DNA of 64,000 nucleotides from Blautia hansenii DSM 20583 (GTDB lineage: Bacteria; Bacillota; Clostridia; Lachnospirales; Lachnospiraceae), in contig NZ_CP022413.2 in assembly GCF_002222595.2 (NCBI RefSeq), positions 1,690,001 to 1,754,000 on the forward strand, in the 5' to 3' direction. The position numbers were made by a program, and so were the translations under genes. The stretch's first letter is position 1; every line of letters begins with the position of its first letter. Positions 24,832 to 35,619 of the stretch are shown here, one piece after another. The notes beneath the pieces are model-generated. The model was not told the origin of the DNA. It worked only from the letters and a program-made list of their open reading frames with translations, and did no database searches.

Positions 24832-25617
24832 TCAATCAATTATTTTGCATGGGTAAGAAACCGGCATTTTTTCCACTTCTAAATCCGGCAGCATTGCCGT
24901 TAACTCTCTTTCCATGTAATCCATGAAAATATATTCTGTCCCGTAATGTCCTGCATCTATAATGCAAATCCCTTGCGCCACTGCATCAATGGAAGAATGA
25001 TAATCCATATCTCCTGTAACGTATGCCTGCACACCGTTTTTCAATACCTGCTTCATCAGGCTTTTTCCGGAACCGGTACATATAGCAAGCTTTTCTATGA
25101 TTTTATTTTCATTTCCGTAAATTTGCACAAAAGGAAGATACAGCCGGTCTTTTACAAATTTTCCACACTCTCTTAAAGTCATAGGAGCCGGCAAATCTCC
25201 GCACCGCCCTATTCCTTCTTTGCGTGTGTCTTCTTCGTAAGTGACATCTAATACTTCTCTGTGCGAAAGCTGTAAATAGTCTGCACTGAGTTCTGCCATT
25301 CCCAACACATCAAAATTCGTGTGCATTGCATAATAACAGATTTTATGCTGTACCATTTTAATAATCCGTCTTCCGATAAAATCATCTGCAGTAATTTTCT
25401 TCATTCCCGAAAAAATCAATGGGTGATGGGTAATAATCATATCAGCCCCACATTGAATGGCTGTGTCTATGACCTCATCTGTGGCATCTAATGCAAGAAA
25501 AATCTTTTTTGCTTCCCACGAAGCATCTCCCGCAAGAAAGCCGGAATTATCCCATCCCTCTGCAAAGGATACCGGATACTTTTCTTCTATTTTTGCAATA
25601 ATATCTTTACACTTCAT
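24832..25617 (-). CDS. Nif3-like dinuclear metal center hexameric protein
   Basis: A 261-residue Nif3/YqfO family protein. Metal ligands are in ITHHPLIF near residue 62, AMHTNFD near 99 and the C-terminal DAGHYGTEYIFMDY. It lacks the inserted PII-like domain of Bacillus YqfO. The exact role is unresolved; proposals include GTP cyclohydrolase I-like activity. It overlaps trmK by 11 bp, a conserved Firmicutes pair downstream of rpoD. Confidence 0.9.
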   Translation of the reverse strand: MKCKDIIAKIEEKYPVSFAEGWDNSGFLAGDASWEAKKIFLALDATDEVIDTAIQCGADMIITHHPLIFSGMKKITADDFIGRRIIKMVQHKICYYAMHTNFDVLGMAELSADYLQLSHREVLDVTYEEDTRKEGIGRCGDLPAPMTLRECGKFVKDRLYLPFVQIYGNENKIIEKLAICTGSGKSLMKQVLKNGVQAYVTGDMDYHSSIDAVAQGICIIDAGHYGTEYIFMDYMERELTAMLPDLEVEKMPVSYPCKIID

Positions 25618-26311
25618 AATATGTAAGAGCCTCTTTTCTATCTTTCCATTCCTTTTCCAACTCGGAAATCCTTGCTTTTGCAGATGGTGTCTGTGAATTT
25701 TTCAGTTTTTCCAAAAGCTCCTCTGCTTTTACCTGTTCCCTGTCTAAAAACTCTTTTAAGACGGGATTTCTGTTCTGCAAAAGTTTTTTTCCATAGAGAT
25801 ATTCCGCTTCTGTCTGTTCCTTTGCTTTGCCATGAACAGCTCTCATAATCGGATAGTATTTTCCGTCTTCCAAAATCATTTCCTCATGAGTAATTTCATA
25901 TCCATTTTCAATGAGAAACCTTCTGAAATGTCCGATTTCGGACTGAGGCTGTAAAACCAGTTCTGTTACTGTTTGCAGAACCTCGTTTCCTTCTGTAAGA
26001 ATTTTCTCCATAAGGGGACCGCCCATACCGGCAATTACAACGCTCTGAACCTCATTTGGTTTTAAAGCCTTAACGCCGTCAGATAAACGAGTATCTATGT
26101 AATTTTCCAGTCCCCATTCCTGAATGTGCTCCTTCGCCCTCATAAGGGGACCTTGATTAATATCCATAGCAATGGCTTTTTCTATTTTCTTTTTCTGCAA
26201 AAGATAAATTGGAATATACCCATGGTCGCAGCCCACGTCTGCCAATCGCTTTCCTTCCTGTACAAAGGCTGCAACGTTTTGCAATCTTCTGGAAATCTGT
26301 ATTTCTTTCAT
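25607..26311 (-). CDS. trmK: tRNA (adenine(22)-N(1))-methyltransferase
   Basis: A 234-residue SAM-dependent methyltransferase that forms m1A22 in tRNA. The SAM motif is LADVGCDHGYIP near residue 24, and the catalytic-region pattern VIAGMGGPLMEKIL follows near 90. A Glu/Lys-rich helical C-terminus is typical. The ATG at 26311 is chosen because AAGGA from the rpoD stop region lies eight bases upstream. It follows rpoD by 11 bp. Confidence 0.93.
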   Translation of the reverse strand: MKEIQISRRLQNVAAFVQEGKRLADVGCDHGYIPIYLLQKKKIEKAIAMDINQGPLMRAKEHIQEWGLENYIDTRLSDGVKALKPNEVQSVVIAGMGGPLMEKILTEGNEVLQTVTELVLQPQSEIGHFRRFLIENGYEITHEEMILEDGKYYPIMRAVHGKAKEQTEAEYLYGKKLLQNRNPVLKEFLDREQVKAEELLEKLKNSQTPSAKARISELEKEWKDRKEALTYYEV

Positions 26312-26322
26312 TGTACTCATCC

Positions 26323-27447
26323 TTAATCCAGATAATCCTTCAGCTTGCGGCTGCGGCTTGGATGACGAAGCTTTCTAAGCGCTTTTGCCTCAATCTGACG
26401 GATACGCTCTCTGGTTACGTTAAATTCTTTTCCTACTTCCTCCAGAGTTCTTGCTCTTCCGTCATCTAAACCAAAGCGCAGGCGAAGAACTTTCTGTTCT
26501 CTTTCTGTTAATGTGCCTAAAACCTCTACAAGCTGTTCTTTTAATAAGGTAAATGCAGCTGCGTCTGCCGGAACAGGAACATTATCATCCTGAATAAAAT
26601 CGCCCAAATGGCTGTCCTCTTCCTCACCGATTGGTGTTTCCAAGGATACCGGTTCCTGAGAAATTTTGAGAATTTCACGAACACGCTCTACGGACATATT
26701 CATCTCTTCTGCAATTTCCTCCGGATGAGGTTCTCTTCCCAGCTCCTGTAAAAGCTGACGGGATACACGAATAAGCTTGTTAATGGTTTCTACCATGTGA
26801 ACCGGAATACGAATAGTTCTCGCCTGATCCGCAATAGCTCTTGTAATCGCCTGACGTATCCACCATGTAGCATAGGTAGAAAATTTATATCCTTTACGAT
26901 AGTCAAATTTCTCAACGGCTTTAATCAATCCCAGGTTACCTTCCTGAATTAAATCCAAAAATAACATACCACGTCCCACATAGCGTTTCGCAATACTTAC
27001 TACCAGACGAAGGTTTGCCTCTGCAAGGCGTTTTTTCGCACTTTCGTCTCCTTCTTCCATACGCTGAGCAAGTGTAATCTCCTCCTCTGCACTTAAAAGC
27101 GGAACTTTACCGATTTCTTTCAGATACATACGAACAGGGTCTTCAATGCTGACCCCCTCCGGAACAGAAAGGTCGATATTTTCCATATCTACTTCGTCTT
27201 CCTCGCTGAGGTTTAAATCATCATCGTCACTGATAATTAAGTCGTCCATATCGTTGTCCTGAATTCGCAGGATATCAATTCCGTTTGCTTCCAGAAAATC
27301 AAATACTTTATCCATCTGCTCCGGCTCCAGAGGAAAATCCTTAAAGAAATCACTGATTTCCTGATATTCTAATACATTTTTCTTCTTTTTCGCCAGCTCC
27401 ATAAGCTCTCCGAGCTTTTCGCTGAATTTCGCCATGTTCATTTCCAT
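26323..27447 (-). CDS. rpoD: RNA polymerase primary sigma factor (sigma-70/A)
   Basis: A 374-residue housekeeping sigma factor. Region 1.2 begins near [13 protein letters not shown]; region 2.3-2.4 is [14 protein letters not shown] with the -10-recognition helix; region 4.2 is [20 protein letters not shown] for the -35. Region 1.1 is short and acidic with no long non-conserved insert. It is the third gene of the dgt-dnaG-rpoD cluster. GGAAGGA lies ten bases before the ATG. Confidence 0.97.
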   Translation of the reverse strand: MEMNMAKFSEKLGELMELAKKKKNVLEYQEISDFFKDFPLEPEQMDKVFDFLEANGIDILRIQDNDMDDLIISDDDDLNLSEEDEVDMENIDLSVPEGVSIEDPVRMYLKEIGKVPLLSAEEEITLAQRMEEGDESAKKRLAEANLRLVVSIAKRYVGRGMLFLDLIQEGNLGLIKAVEKFDYRKGYKFSTYATWWIRQAITRAIADQARTIRIPVHMVETINKLIRVSRQLLQELGREPHPEEIAEEMNMSVERVREILKISQEPVSLETPIGEEEDSHLGDFIQDDNVPVPADAAAFTLLKEQLVEVLGTLTEREQKVLRLRFGLDDGRARTLEEVGKEFNVTRERIRQIEAKALRKLRHPSRSRKLKDYLD

Positions 27448-27501
27448 AAACTGTTCCTTCCTCTCACTTATTCTTCCTTAACAATCGTATATATCATTTC
27501 C

Positions 27502-29286
27502 TCAATCAAAAGAAATATGCAGCGTCACTCTGCCTCTCTCCAAATCCTCCAGACGCTTTCTGGCTTCTACAATCCTTTGCAGTCCGAAAAGGTCCGTAGG
27601 CGGTAAATTGGTGCTTTGCCATGCAATACTGTCTCTTTTTAGTCTGCATACCGTTTCCAGCACCGCCTTTTTTGCATCTTCCTCACTTTCCAAATGAAGA
27701 GAAGCATGAAACAGAGATGTAATTTCCTTCTGCTCCTCTGCGTCAGAAAACCGATTTAATAATTTTGCAGGATTTACCTCACCTTCTTTGTGCTGTTCAA
27801 ATACTATTTCAGCAACCTTATGATACAAGGGTGTTGTAAAATCTGCCGGTTCTATCAATCCATCAATAGTTTTAAACATGGAAGGATAGGAGCTCAGCCA
27901 TGTCAGCATCAGCTTTTGCGCCGTATGACCTGCATCTTCCTTGCCCTCTTTCTTTTTTGAAACAGCTTCCATTCTGGGCTTTACCGCAACGCCTGTTCCT
28001 GACAGCGCCATGTTATTTACCATTCTTCTTAAATCTTCAAATTTTATCTGATATCTGGCAGAAATACTTTCAATATAGTTGTTTCTTTCCAGCTCTTCCG
28101 GAAATTCCAGAAGTTTTCTGGCTATCTCCCGATAAAACTGTGTTTTACTCTCCGGGTCAGATAAATGGTATTGCTTTTCCAGTACCTTAATCTCAAACAG
28201 AAAATAGTTTTCTGCCTCCTCAAGACGCTTTTCAAAAGCCTCCTTGCCTTCTGCCTTAATAAATTCATCCGGGTCCTTATACGGCGCAAGGTTCACCACT
28301 CTCGGAGAAATTCCCGCCGCCTTTAAAATCGGAATACCTCGAAGGGCTGCTTTTTGTCCTGCCTCGTCACTGTCATAAGTCAGCAGAACCTCCTTTGTAT
28401 AACGACTCATAAGACTGGCATGTCCTGAGGTAAGCGCTGTTCCGAGAGATGCCACCGCATTGTGAAAGCCTGCCTGGTACATGGCAATAACATCCATATA
28501 GCCCTCGCAGATAATAAAGTACGGTTTTCTGGAGGTACGGGCAATATTCAAACCGTATAAATTCCGACTCTTATCAAAAATTTTCGTTTCAGGAGAATTC
28601 AAATATTTCGGTTTTGCATCTCCCATAACTCTGCCGCCAAATCCAATCACACGATTATTTACATCCATAATCGGAAACATCACACGGTTCCAAAACTTGT
28701 CCTGCATGCCTCTTCGCTCATCAATATTGAAAAGACCGGACTCTTTTAATAATTCATCAGAGTACCCCTGCCCCTTTAAATATTGATACAATGCGCCCGA
28801 ATATCTGGGCGAACACCCCAATCCGAATTTTTTAATCGTATCCTCAGAAAGCTGTCTTCCTTTCAGATAATCCAATGCCGGCTTTCCGCTTTCCTGTTTT
28901 AGTTGATAGTAATAAAAAGAAGCTGCTTTTTTCTGAATTTCCAACAACATGGATTTAAAATCCGAAGCTGCCTTTGCTTCTTTTGAATATTCAACCTCAG
29001 GAAGCTGTACCCCTGCTCTATCCGCCAAATATTTCAACGCCTCTACAAAGCTGTAATTCTCATATTCCATAATAAAGGTAAAAACATTACCTCCTGCTCC
29101 GCAGCCAAAGCAATAATACATCTGCTTTCCCGGGCTTACTGAAAAGGACGGAGATTTTTCATTATGAAAAGGGCAAAGTCCAAAATAAGAGCTTCCCTTT
29201 CTCTGCAATTTCACATAATCCGAAATCACGTCCACAATATCGTTTTTTGAGCGGACTTCCTCAATCAAATCATCTGAATAATACAT
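27502..29286 (-). CDS. dnaG: DNA primase
   Basis: A 594-residue primase. The zinc-binding domain has Cys38, His41, Cys59 and Cys62 (CPFH and CFGC); the TOPRIM core contains FIICEGYMDVIA near residue 258 with acidic metal ligands further on (LTYDSDEAG). The C-terminal ~130 residues form the DnaB-interaction domain. It lies between dgt and rpoD, the conserved macromolecular-synthesis order. AGAGGAAGTTGT precedes the ATG. Confidence 0.97.
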   Translation of the reverse strand: MYYSDDLIEEVRSKNDIVDVISDYVKLQRKGSSYFGLCPFHNEKSPSFSVSPGKQMYYCFGCGAGGNVFTFIMEYENYSFVEALKYLADRAGVQLPEVEYSKEAKAASDFKSMLLEIQKKAASFYYYQLKQESGKPALDYLKGRQLSEDTIKKFGLGCSPRYSGALYQYLKGQGYSDELLKESGLFNIDERRGMQDKFWNRVMFPIMDVNNRVIGFGGRVMGDAKPKYLNSPETKIFDKSRNLYGLNIARTSRKPYFIICEGYMDVIAMYQAGFHNAVASLGTALTSGHASLMSRYTKEVLLTYDSDEAGQKAALRGIPILKAAGISPRVVNLAPYKDPDEFIKAEGKEAFEKRLEEAENYFLFEIKVLEKQYHLSDPESKTQFYREIARKLLEFPEELERNNYIESISARYQIKFEDLRRMVNNMALSGTGVAVKPRMEAVSKKKEGKEDAGHTAQKLMLTWLSSYPSMFKTIDGLIEPADFTTPLYHKVAEIVFEQHKEGEVNPAKLLNRFSDAEEQKEITSLFHASLHLESEEDAKKAVLETVCRLKRDSIAWQSTNLPPTDLFGLQRIVEARKRLEDLERGRVTLHISFD

Positions 29287-29301
29287 ACAACTTCCTCTTT
29301 T

Positions 29302-30321
29302 CTACTGTCCCTTTCCCTGAACGCTCCAGCCTTTGGGAATAAAAAGCTCACGGAACTTTTCCAGAGAATACTGGTCTGTCATACCTGATATATAATCACA
29401 TATTACTCTTTCCTTTGGTTCATCCTGATACAGAAGCTTTTGATATTCCTCTGACATCTTTTCCGGATATTTGCTGTAATATGTATATAATTCTTCTACT
29501 ACATGTTCTGCCTTTTTTTCTTCACTTTTTGCCGCAGGATTTAAGTAAACATCCTGAAACATCAAAGCACGGATATCCCGAAACCCTTCTTCAATCTCCG
29601 GAGACATCATAATCTTATCTTTCCCCTGACTGTTCTCTACAATATTGTGGACAAATGTATTCAGCCTTTCCCTTGTAGTAGCTCCCAAGAGCATGCGCAA
29701 GGTAATGGGAATGTCATCTTCTGTAATAATTCCTGCTCTCTGAGCATCATCCATATCATGATGAATATAAGAAATCTTATCACAGTAACGAACTACCTGA
29801 CCCTCTAAGGTATGAGGTTTTCCGCTGGTTCTGTGATTTAAAATTCCGTCCCGCACTTCCCATGTAAGATTTAACCCTTCTCCGTTTTTTTCTAAACGCT
29901 CCACCACTCGAACGCTCTGCTTATAATGTGCAAATCCCAAGGGGCAAACTCTGTTTAAGGCTCTTTCCCCCGCATGACCAAAGGGCGTATGCCCCAAATC
30001 ATGTCCCAGCGCAATGGCTTCTACTAAGTCTTCATTTAAAGACAGCGCTTTCGCAATGGTTCTGGCTGTCTGAGAAACCTCAAGGGTATGGGTCAGGCGA
30101 TTTCGATAATGGTCACCCTGAGGGGACAAAAATACCTGTGTCTTATCCTTCATACGACGAAATGCTTTACAGTGCACAATGCGGTCTCTGTCCCGCTGGT
30201 AAACTGTACGGATATCACATTCCTGCTCTTCTCTTTCCCTTCCCTTAGAATGAATACTGTGAGAAGCGTACGGGCTTAAAAGCTCTAATTCTCTTTTTTC
30301 CATTTGTTCACGAATATTCAT
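29302..30321 (-). CDS. dgt: dGTP triphosphohydrolase-like HD protein
   Basis: A 339-residue HD-domain dNTP triphosphohydrolase. The HD motif is in RLTHTLEVSQ (His ~78) and ALGHDLGHTPFGHAGE (about 108-122); a later aspartate is in KISYIHHDMDDA. It hydrolyses dNTPs to nucleosides and triphosphate; dGTP specificity is assumed from the family. It is 15 bp upstream of dnaG, a linkage that fits control of dNTP pools near the replication genes. Confidence 0.92.
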   Translation of the reverse strand: MNIREQMEKRELELLSPYASHSIHSKGREREEQECDIRTVYQRDRDRIVHCKAFRRMKDKTQVFLSPQGDHYRNRLTHTLEVSQTARTIAKALSLNEDLVEAIALGHDLGHTPFGHAGERALNRVCPLGFAHYKQSVRVVERLEKNGEGLNLTWEVRDGILNHRTSGKPHTLEGQVVRYCDKISYIHHDMDDAQRAGIITEDDIPITLRMLLGATTRERLNTFVHNIVENSQGKDKIMMSPEIEEGFRDIRALMFQDVYLNPAAKSEEKKAEHVVEELYTYYSKYPEKMSEEYQKLLYQDEPKERVICDYISGMTDQYSLEKFRELFIPKGWSVQGKGQ

Positions 30322-30463
30322 AGGCAGTCACCTGACTTTCTGATACCTTTCGGCAAAACATCTTGCGGTAATACCGCATACTTTCAAAAGAACTCTTCAT
30401 ATTTATTATTTCCGAAATTTCTTCTATTTCCTCTTTTTCTTCTTGAAAATTTCTACAAATTTT

Positions 30464-31300
30464 CTACAATTCTTTATAGGAATTTCTTAAAAGTGCGATT
30501 TCTCCCGCATATCCTTCTAAATCATTTGGAGTTTCCAAATAAAAGGGCAGCTTTCGAAGCGCCGGATGATTGATTACTCTTACAATCGCTTCCAGTCCCA
30601 GCTTTCCTTCGCCGATTTTCGCATGGCGGTCCTTATGACTTTCCAATCCGTACATACTGTCGTTTAAATGAATTGCTTTTAGCCTGTCCAATCCAATCAC
30701 TTTATCAAATTTCGTCAAAACTCCGTCCAAATCCTCTGCGATATCATATCCTGCATCATATACATGACAGGTATCCAAACAAACTCCCAGCTTCTCTTTT
30801 AATTCCACTCTGTCTATAATTTCTCTTAATTCTTCAAAACGGCTTCCTACTTCGCTTCCTTTTCCTGCCATAGTTTCCAATAATACCGTTGTGCTCTGCT
30901 TAGGATTAAGAATTTCGTTTAACATATCTGCAATATACTGAATTCCCACTTCCACTCCTTGTTTTACATGGCTTCCCGGATGAAAGTTATAACAGTTCCC
31001 CGGAGTATATTCCATTCTCCTTAAATCGTCTTTCATAGTATTCACTGCAAATTCTCGAATACTTTCATCCGCCGAGCAGGCATTCAGGGTGTATGGGGCA
31101 TGTGCCAAAATTCTGTCAATCCCTTGATTTTTTGCCCTTATGAGAAAAGCGTCTACATCCTCTTGCTTAATTTCCTTTGCTTTTGCTCCTCTTGGGTTTC
31201 TGGTAAAAAACTGAAAAGTATTTGCGTGAATTTTCTCTGCTTCCTTTGCCATAGCTTCATAGCCTTTTGAGGAAGATAAATGACATCCAATTTCTAACAT
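30464..31300 (-). CDS. nfo: Endonuclease IV (AP endonuclease)
   Basis: A 278-residue TIM-barrel AP endonuclease for base-excision repair. Zinc ligands are in [31 protein letters not shown] and HLNDS, all present. The start is the ATG at 31300 with AAAGGAGATTGATT upstream. The 140-bp gap to dgt shows no terminator, so it may be the first gene of the nfo-dgt-dnaG-rpoD-trmK-nif3 unit. A palindromic repeat lies in its leader. Confidence 0.95.
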   Translation of the reverse strand: MLEIGCHLSSSKGYEAMAKEAEKIHANTFQFFTRNPRGAKAKEIKQEDVDAFLIRAKNQGIDRILAHAPYTLNACSADESIREFAVNTMKDDLRRMEYTPGNCYNFHPGSHVKQGVEVGIQYIADMLNEILNPKQSTTVLLETMAGKGSEVGSRFEELREIIDRVELKEKLGVCLDTCHVYDAGYDIAEDLDGVLTKFDKVIGLDRLKAIHLNDSMYGLESHKDRHAKIGEGKLGLEAIVRVINHPALRKLPFYLETPNDLEGYAGEIALLRNSYKEL

Positions 31301-31328
31301 AATCAATCTCCTTTATTTTCTGCTCCTG

Positions 31329-31355
31329 TTGCATAGGAAACAATTCCCTATGCAA
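31329..31355. repeat. Palindromic intergenic repeat, copy 2
   Basis: TTGCATAGG (31329-31337) pairs perfectly with CCTATGCAA (31347-31355). The core CATAGGA-loop with CAATT-CCTATG matches copy 1 at 3431-3451. It lies upstream of nfo, between nfo and the tRNA terminator. Confidence 0.65.
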
Positions 31356-31361
31356 TAAAAT

Positions 31362-31409
31362 AAGCACTTATGCAAAAATAAAATCTCTTTTACTTTTACA
31401 TAAGTGCTT
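31362..31409 (-). terminator. Terminator of the tRNA-Leu pair
   Basis: AAGCACTTATG (31362-31372) pairs with CATAAGTGCTT (31399-31409), an 11-bp stem with a long AT-rich loop, followed by ATTTTATT on the minus strand. It begins 12 bp beyond the second tRNA. Confidence 0.6.
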
Positions 31410-31420
31410 GATTAACTTAG

Positions 31421-31504
31421 TGCGGGAGATGGGACTTGAACCCACACGTCTATACAGACACAAGATCCTTAGTCTTGCCTGTCTGCCAATTCCAGCACTC
31501 CCGC
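31421..31504 (-). tRNA. tRNA-Leu(UAA), distal copy
   Basis: The minus strand folds as an 84-nt class II tRNA: acceptor GCGGGAG/CTCCCGC, T-loop GGTTCAAGTCC, long variable arm with GTCT/AGAC stem, and anticodon stem CAAGA/TCTTG around loop CTAAGGA, giving anticodon UAA. The discriminator is A and no CCA is encoded. Confidence 0.95.
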
Positions 31505-31547
31505 TTGCCCTACCTCTTGGTAAGCATTTGTATATTATGTATATACA

Positions 31548-31631
31548 TGCGGGAGATGGGACTTGAACCCACACGTTTATACAAACACAAGATCCTTAGT
31601 CTTGCCTGTCTGCCAATTCCAGCACTCCCGC
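31548..31631 (-). tRNA. tRNA-Leu(UAA), promoter-proximal copy
   Basis: An 84-nt tRNA almost identical to the copy at 31421-31504, with the same anticodon UAA and no encoded CCA. It differs in the variable arm, where the stem is GTTT/AAAC instead of GTCT/AGAC, a compensated pair change. The two copies are 43 bp apart and share one promoter and terminator. Confidence 0.95.
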
Positions 31632-31636
31632 TTACC

Positions 31637-31657
31637 TGTCGTTTCTCTCAAACGACA
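31637..31657 (-). other. Hairpin in the tRNA-Leu leader
   Basis: TGTCGTTT and AAACGACA form a perfect 8-bp stem with a 5-base loop between the promoter and the 5' end of the first tRNA. No T tract follows, so it is not a standard terminator; it could be a processing signal. Confidence 0.5.
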
Positions 31658-31663
31658 AGTGAA

Positions 31664-31692
31664 AGTATAGCAAATGTTTTTCTATTCGTCAA
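31664..31692 (-). promoter_or_regulatory. Strong sigma-A promoter of the tRNA-Leu pair
   Basis: Minus-strand TTGACG (31687-31692) and TATACT (31664-31669) with 17-bp spacing. The TGA in the -35 hexamer is the guaD stop codon. Confidence 0.8.
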
Positions 31693-32990
31693 GAGTTTTT
31701 TTCATTTTTTTCGTAGATTAAATTTCCCTTTACAAATTTACTTTTTATCTGTCTGTCATCTGCCAGATAAATAAGTCTTTCCAGCCGCTCTCTTACACTT
31801 AATTCCTGCGGATGTAAAAGCTCACTGTCATCAAAAACGACTGCATCAAACTCATATCCCTCCAGAAAGCTTCCCACTTTTCCGAAAAATGCTCCGCCTC
31901 CTGCTGTTCCCATATAAAACGCTTCCTCCAATGTCACCGGCTTCTGTTTTGCATCCACCAGACGCCAACGAAGCTTGGAGCATTGAATGGTATCTGCCAT
32001 AGCTCTTAAAACAGAGGTGCTGTATCCTCCTGCCACATCACTTCCAAGTCCGACAGAAAGCCCCTCATCTAAAAACCGCCGAACAGGCGCAATACCGGAT
32101 GAAAGATTTGTATTCGACTGTGGACAATGCGCAATAAACACACCTTGCTTTTTAATCAGAGAAATTTCCTCCTCCTTTAACCAGACACAATGTGCCATAA
32201 TCGTAGGACAATCTCCTCCGAACAAGCCTGCCTGATAATACGCATCACTGTAACTGGAAGAATTGGGGCAAAGTTCCTGTACCCACTGAATTTCTCCCGG
32301 ATTTTCTGACAAATGAGACTGCAAAGGCAATCCTGTTTTTTCCTGAATACTTTTCAATTCCGCCATCAAAGCATCGGAACAGGACGGAATAAATCTGGGG
32401 GTTAAAATAGGCTTCGTATGCTCATAACGCCCTTCTGTTTCCAGCAGCCACTGCCTTACCGCCTTTGCTGCTGCCTCTGCATTTTCCTCCTGTAAGCCCT
32501 CCAGTGCATTTCTGTCCATACTCACTTTTCCCACATAAGTATCCAGTCCGGACGCTTCCAGTAAATCCATCAATATTTTTGTTCCTTCTATATGCAGGGT
32601 AGCAAAAATCACAGCTCTGGTCACAGCGCTTTTCTTTAAATCCTCTACAAACATTGTATATGCCTTTTTTGCATAATCTGCATCAGCATATTTCATTTCC
32701 TCCGGAAAAGTATGCGTATTCAGCCAGTCCAGCAATTCCAAATCCATTCCCAAGCCCCGAAAAGCATACTGAGGCGCATGAGTATGCAAATCCACCAATC
32801 CCGGTATAATCAGCGCATCCCCCATATCTTTTACAATATAGCTTTCATATTCCTTTGGAAGCTCCTGATAAACACCTCTGCAAATCCCTTCCTGGCACAC
32901 CACATAACTTTTTGGACAAATCACAAGCTTTTTGCTGCCGTCACTGTAACAAATATTCCCTCTCAAAACAAAGCCGTTCTTTTCCTGCAT
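31689..32990 (-). CDS. guaD: Guanine deaminase
   Basis: A 433-residue amidohydrolase that converts guanine to xanthine. Metal ligands are visible in LHTHAPQY (HxH near residue 68), QSHLSENPGE, MAHCVWLKEEE and LGSDVAGGYS. The RGLGMDLELLDWLNTHTFPEE stretch is characteristic of GuaD. The N- and C-terminal beta segments of the metallo-dependent hydrolase fold are both present. It follows a second amidohydrolase by 10 bp; the GGAGGT ribosome site lies in that gene's last codons. Confidence 0.93.
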   Translation of the reverse strand: MQEKNGFVLRGNICYSDGSKKLVICPKSYVVCQEGICRGVYQELPKEYESYIVKDMGDALIIPGLVDLHTHAPQYAFRGLGMDLELLDWLNTHTFPEEMKYADADYAKKAYTMFVEDLKKSAVTRAVIFATLHIEGTKILMDLLEASGLDTYVGKVSMDRNALEGLQEENAEAAAKAVRQWLLETEGRYEHTKPILTPRFIPSCSDALMAELKSIQEKTGLPLQSHLSENPGEIQWVQELCPNSSSYSDAYYQAGLFGGDCPTIMAHCVWLKEEEISLIKKQGVFIAHCPQSNTNLSSGIAPVRRFLDEGLSVGLGSDVAGGYSTSVLRAMADTIQCSKLRWRLVDAKQKPVTLEEAFYMGTAGGGAFFGKVGSFLEGYEFDAVVFDDSELLHPQELSVRERLERLIYLADDRQIKSKFVKGNLIYEKNEKNS

Positions 32991-33000
32991 TTACTGATTA

Positions 33001-33873
33001 TTACCTCCGTATAAATTTCTCCTGAATTTTTCTTTCCCCCTCCAGAAGCATTTCGGTTACTTCTTTATTATTCTTTCCCAAAATCTCCTGAAAACATTCC
33101 CATTCATCTTTAATACCCTGTCCATGAGGCACAAGATATGCTCCGGCATCGCTACCTAGTGCAAGCTGTACGCCTATTTCATATCCCATTTGTATATTGC
33201 GGCTTCCTGTTTCCCATATCTTTTCCAGAACCTCGTCGGAAAACCTGCCGCAGCCAATCATGTTTTTCACTACGGTTATAGTAGGCACCCACACGGTTTT
33301 ATGTTCTTTCATTGCCCACATAGCTTCTTCATCTACATAGTTTCCATGTTCAATGCTATCTGCACCGGCAAGAGCTGCTTCCCGAACAGCCCTTGCCCCA
33401 TTTGTATGTGCCATTACGGAAAATCCCTCTTCGTGAGCAATATGTACCATTTCTTTTACTTCGTCAAACCTCAAGGGTTCTTCTGTCACAGAGCCATCCA
33501 TATCAAAATTCATAATACCCGTTGTCATAATTTTAATGAAATCTCCGCCTCGCTTTCTCACTTCCTTTACCAAGTCGGCATATTCTTTCATATTTTCAAA
33601 AGGTCTTCCTACAATTCCTCCGTAATGCCCTTTTTTATGAATGGCAAAAACAGGCGTCCGATAGGTAATTCCATATTGGGGTGCAATTTCCCTTGCTTTT
33701 TCAGACACTCCCAAAGCATCCCCTCCGTCCCTGACAAAGGAAACACCCTTTTCCTGATAAGTCCGAAAATGTTTATGAATAACATCTGTATCCACTCCGC
33801 TTTTATGACAGTTTACTGCTGCTCTGTAATTGAGCCCATTCATGAAAATATGTGCATGATTTTCTCCAAACAT
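33001..33873 (-). CDS. Short amidohydrolase-family protein, substrate unknown
   Basis: A 290-residue metallo-dependent hydrolase. It begins almost directly at the HxH metal motif (His6, His8 in ENHAHIF), and has a lysine in DFIKIMTTG, histidines in VMAHTNG and SIEHGNY and the aspartate in LGSDAGAY, so a binuclear site looks complete. The usual N-terminal beta-sandwich of about 50 residues is missing and there is no room for it, since glpK ends 21 bp upstream. Relatives include imidazolonepropionase- and prolidase-like enzymes; I cannot give a substrate. The weak ribosome site (AAGAAG) hints at coupling to glpK. Confidence 0.82.
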   Translation of the reverse strand: MFGENHAHIFMNGLNYRAAVNCHKSGVDTDVIHKHFRTYQEKGVSFVRDGGDALGVSEKAREIAPQYGITYRTPVFAIHKKGHYGGIVGRPFENMKEYADLVKEVRKRGGDFIKIMTTGIMNFDMDGSVTEEPLRFDEVKEMVHIAHEEGFSVMAHTNGARAVREAALAGADSIEHGNYVDEEAMWAMKEHKTVWVPTITVVKNMIGCGRFSDEVLEKIWETGSRNIQMGYEIGVQLALGSDAGAYLVPHGQGIKDEWECFQEILGKNNKEVTEMLLEGERKIQEKFIRR

Positions 33874-33894
33874 TATGACATCTTCTTTCTGAAA

Positions 33895-35475
<1,581 letters not shown>

Positions 35476-35619
35476 TTACTCCCCTTCTCCCTGCCTTCTT
35501 ATATTTCACACGTTTCTTATGCTCCTATTTTAGCTCTAATCCCGAAAAATTTCAACCATATCTTCACCTTTTCTTTTCTTTCGCATATACTAAAGCAACG
35601 AAAAATCTGAGGTATTTTT

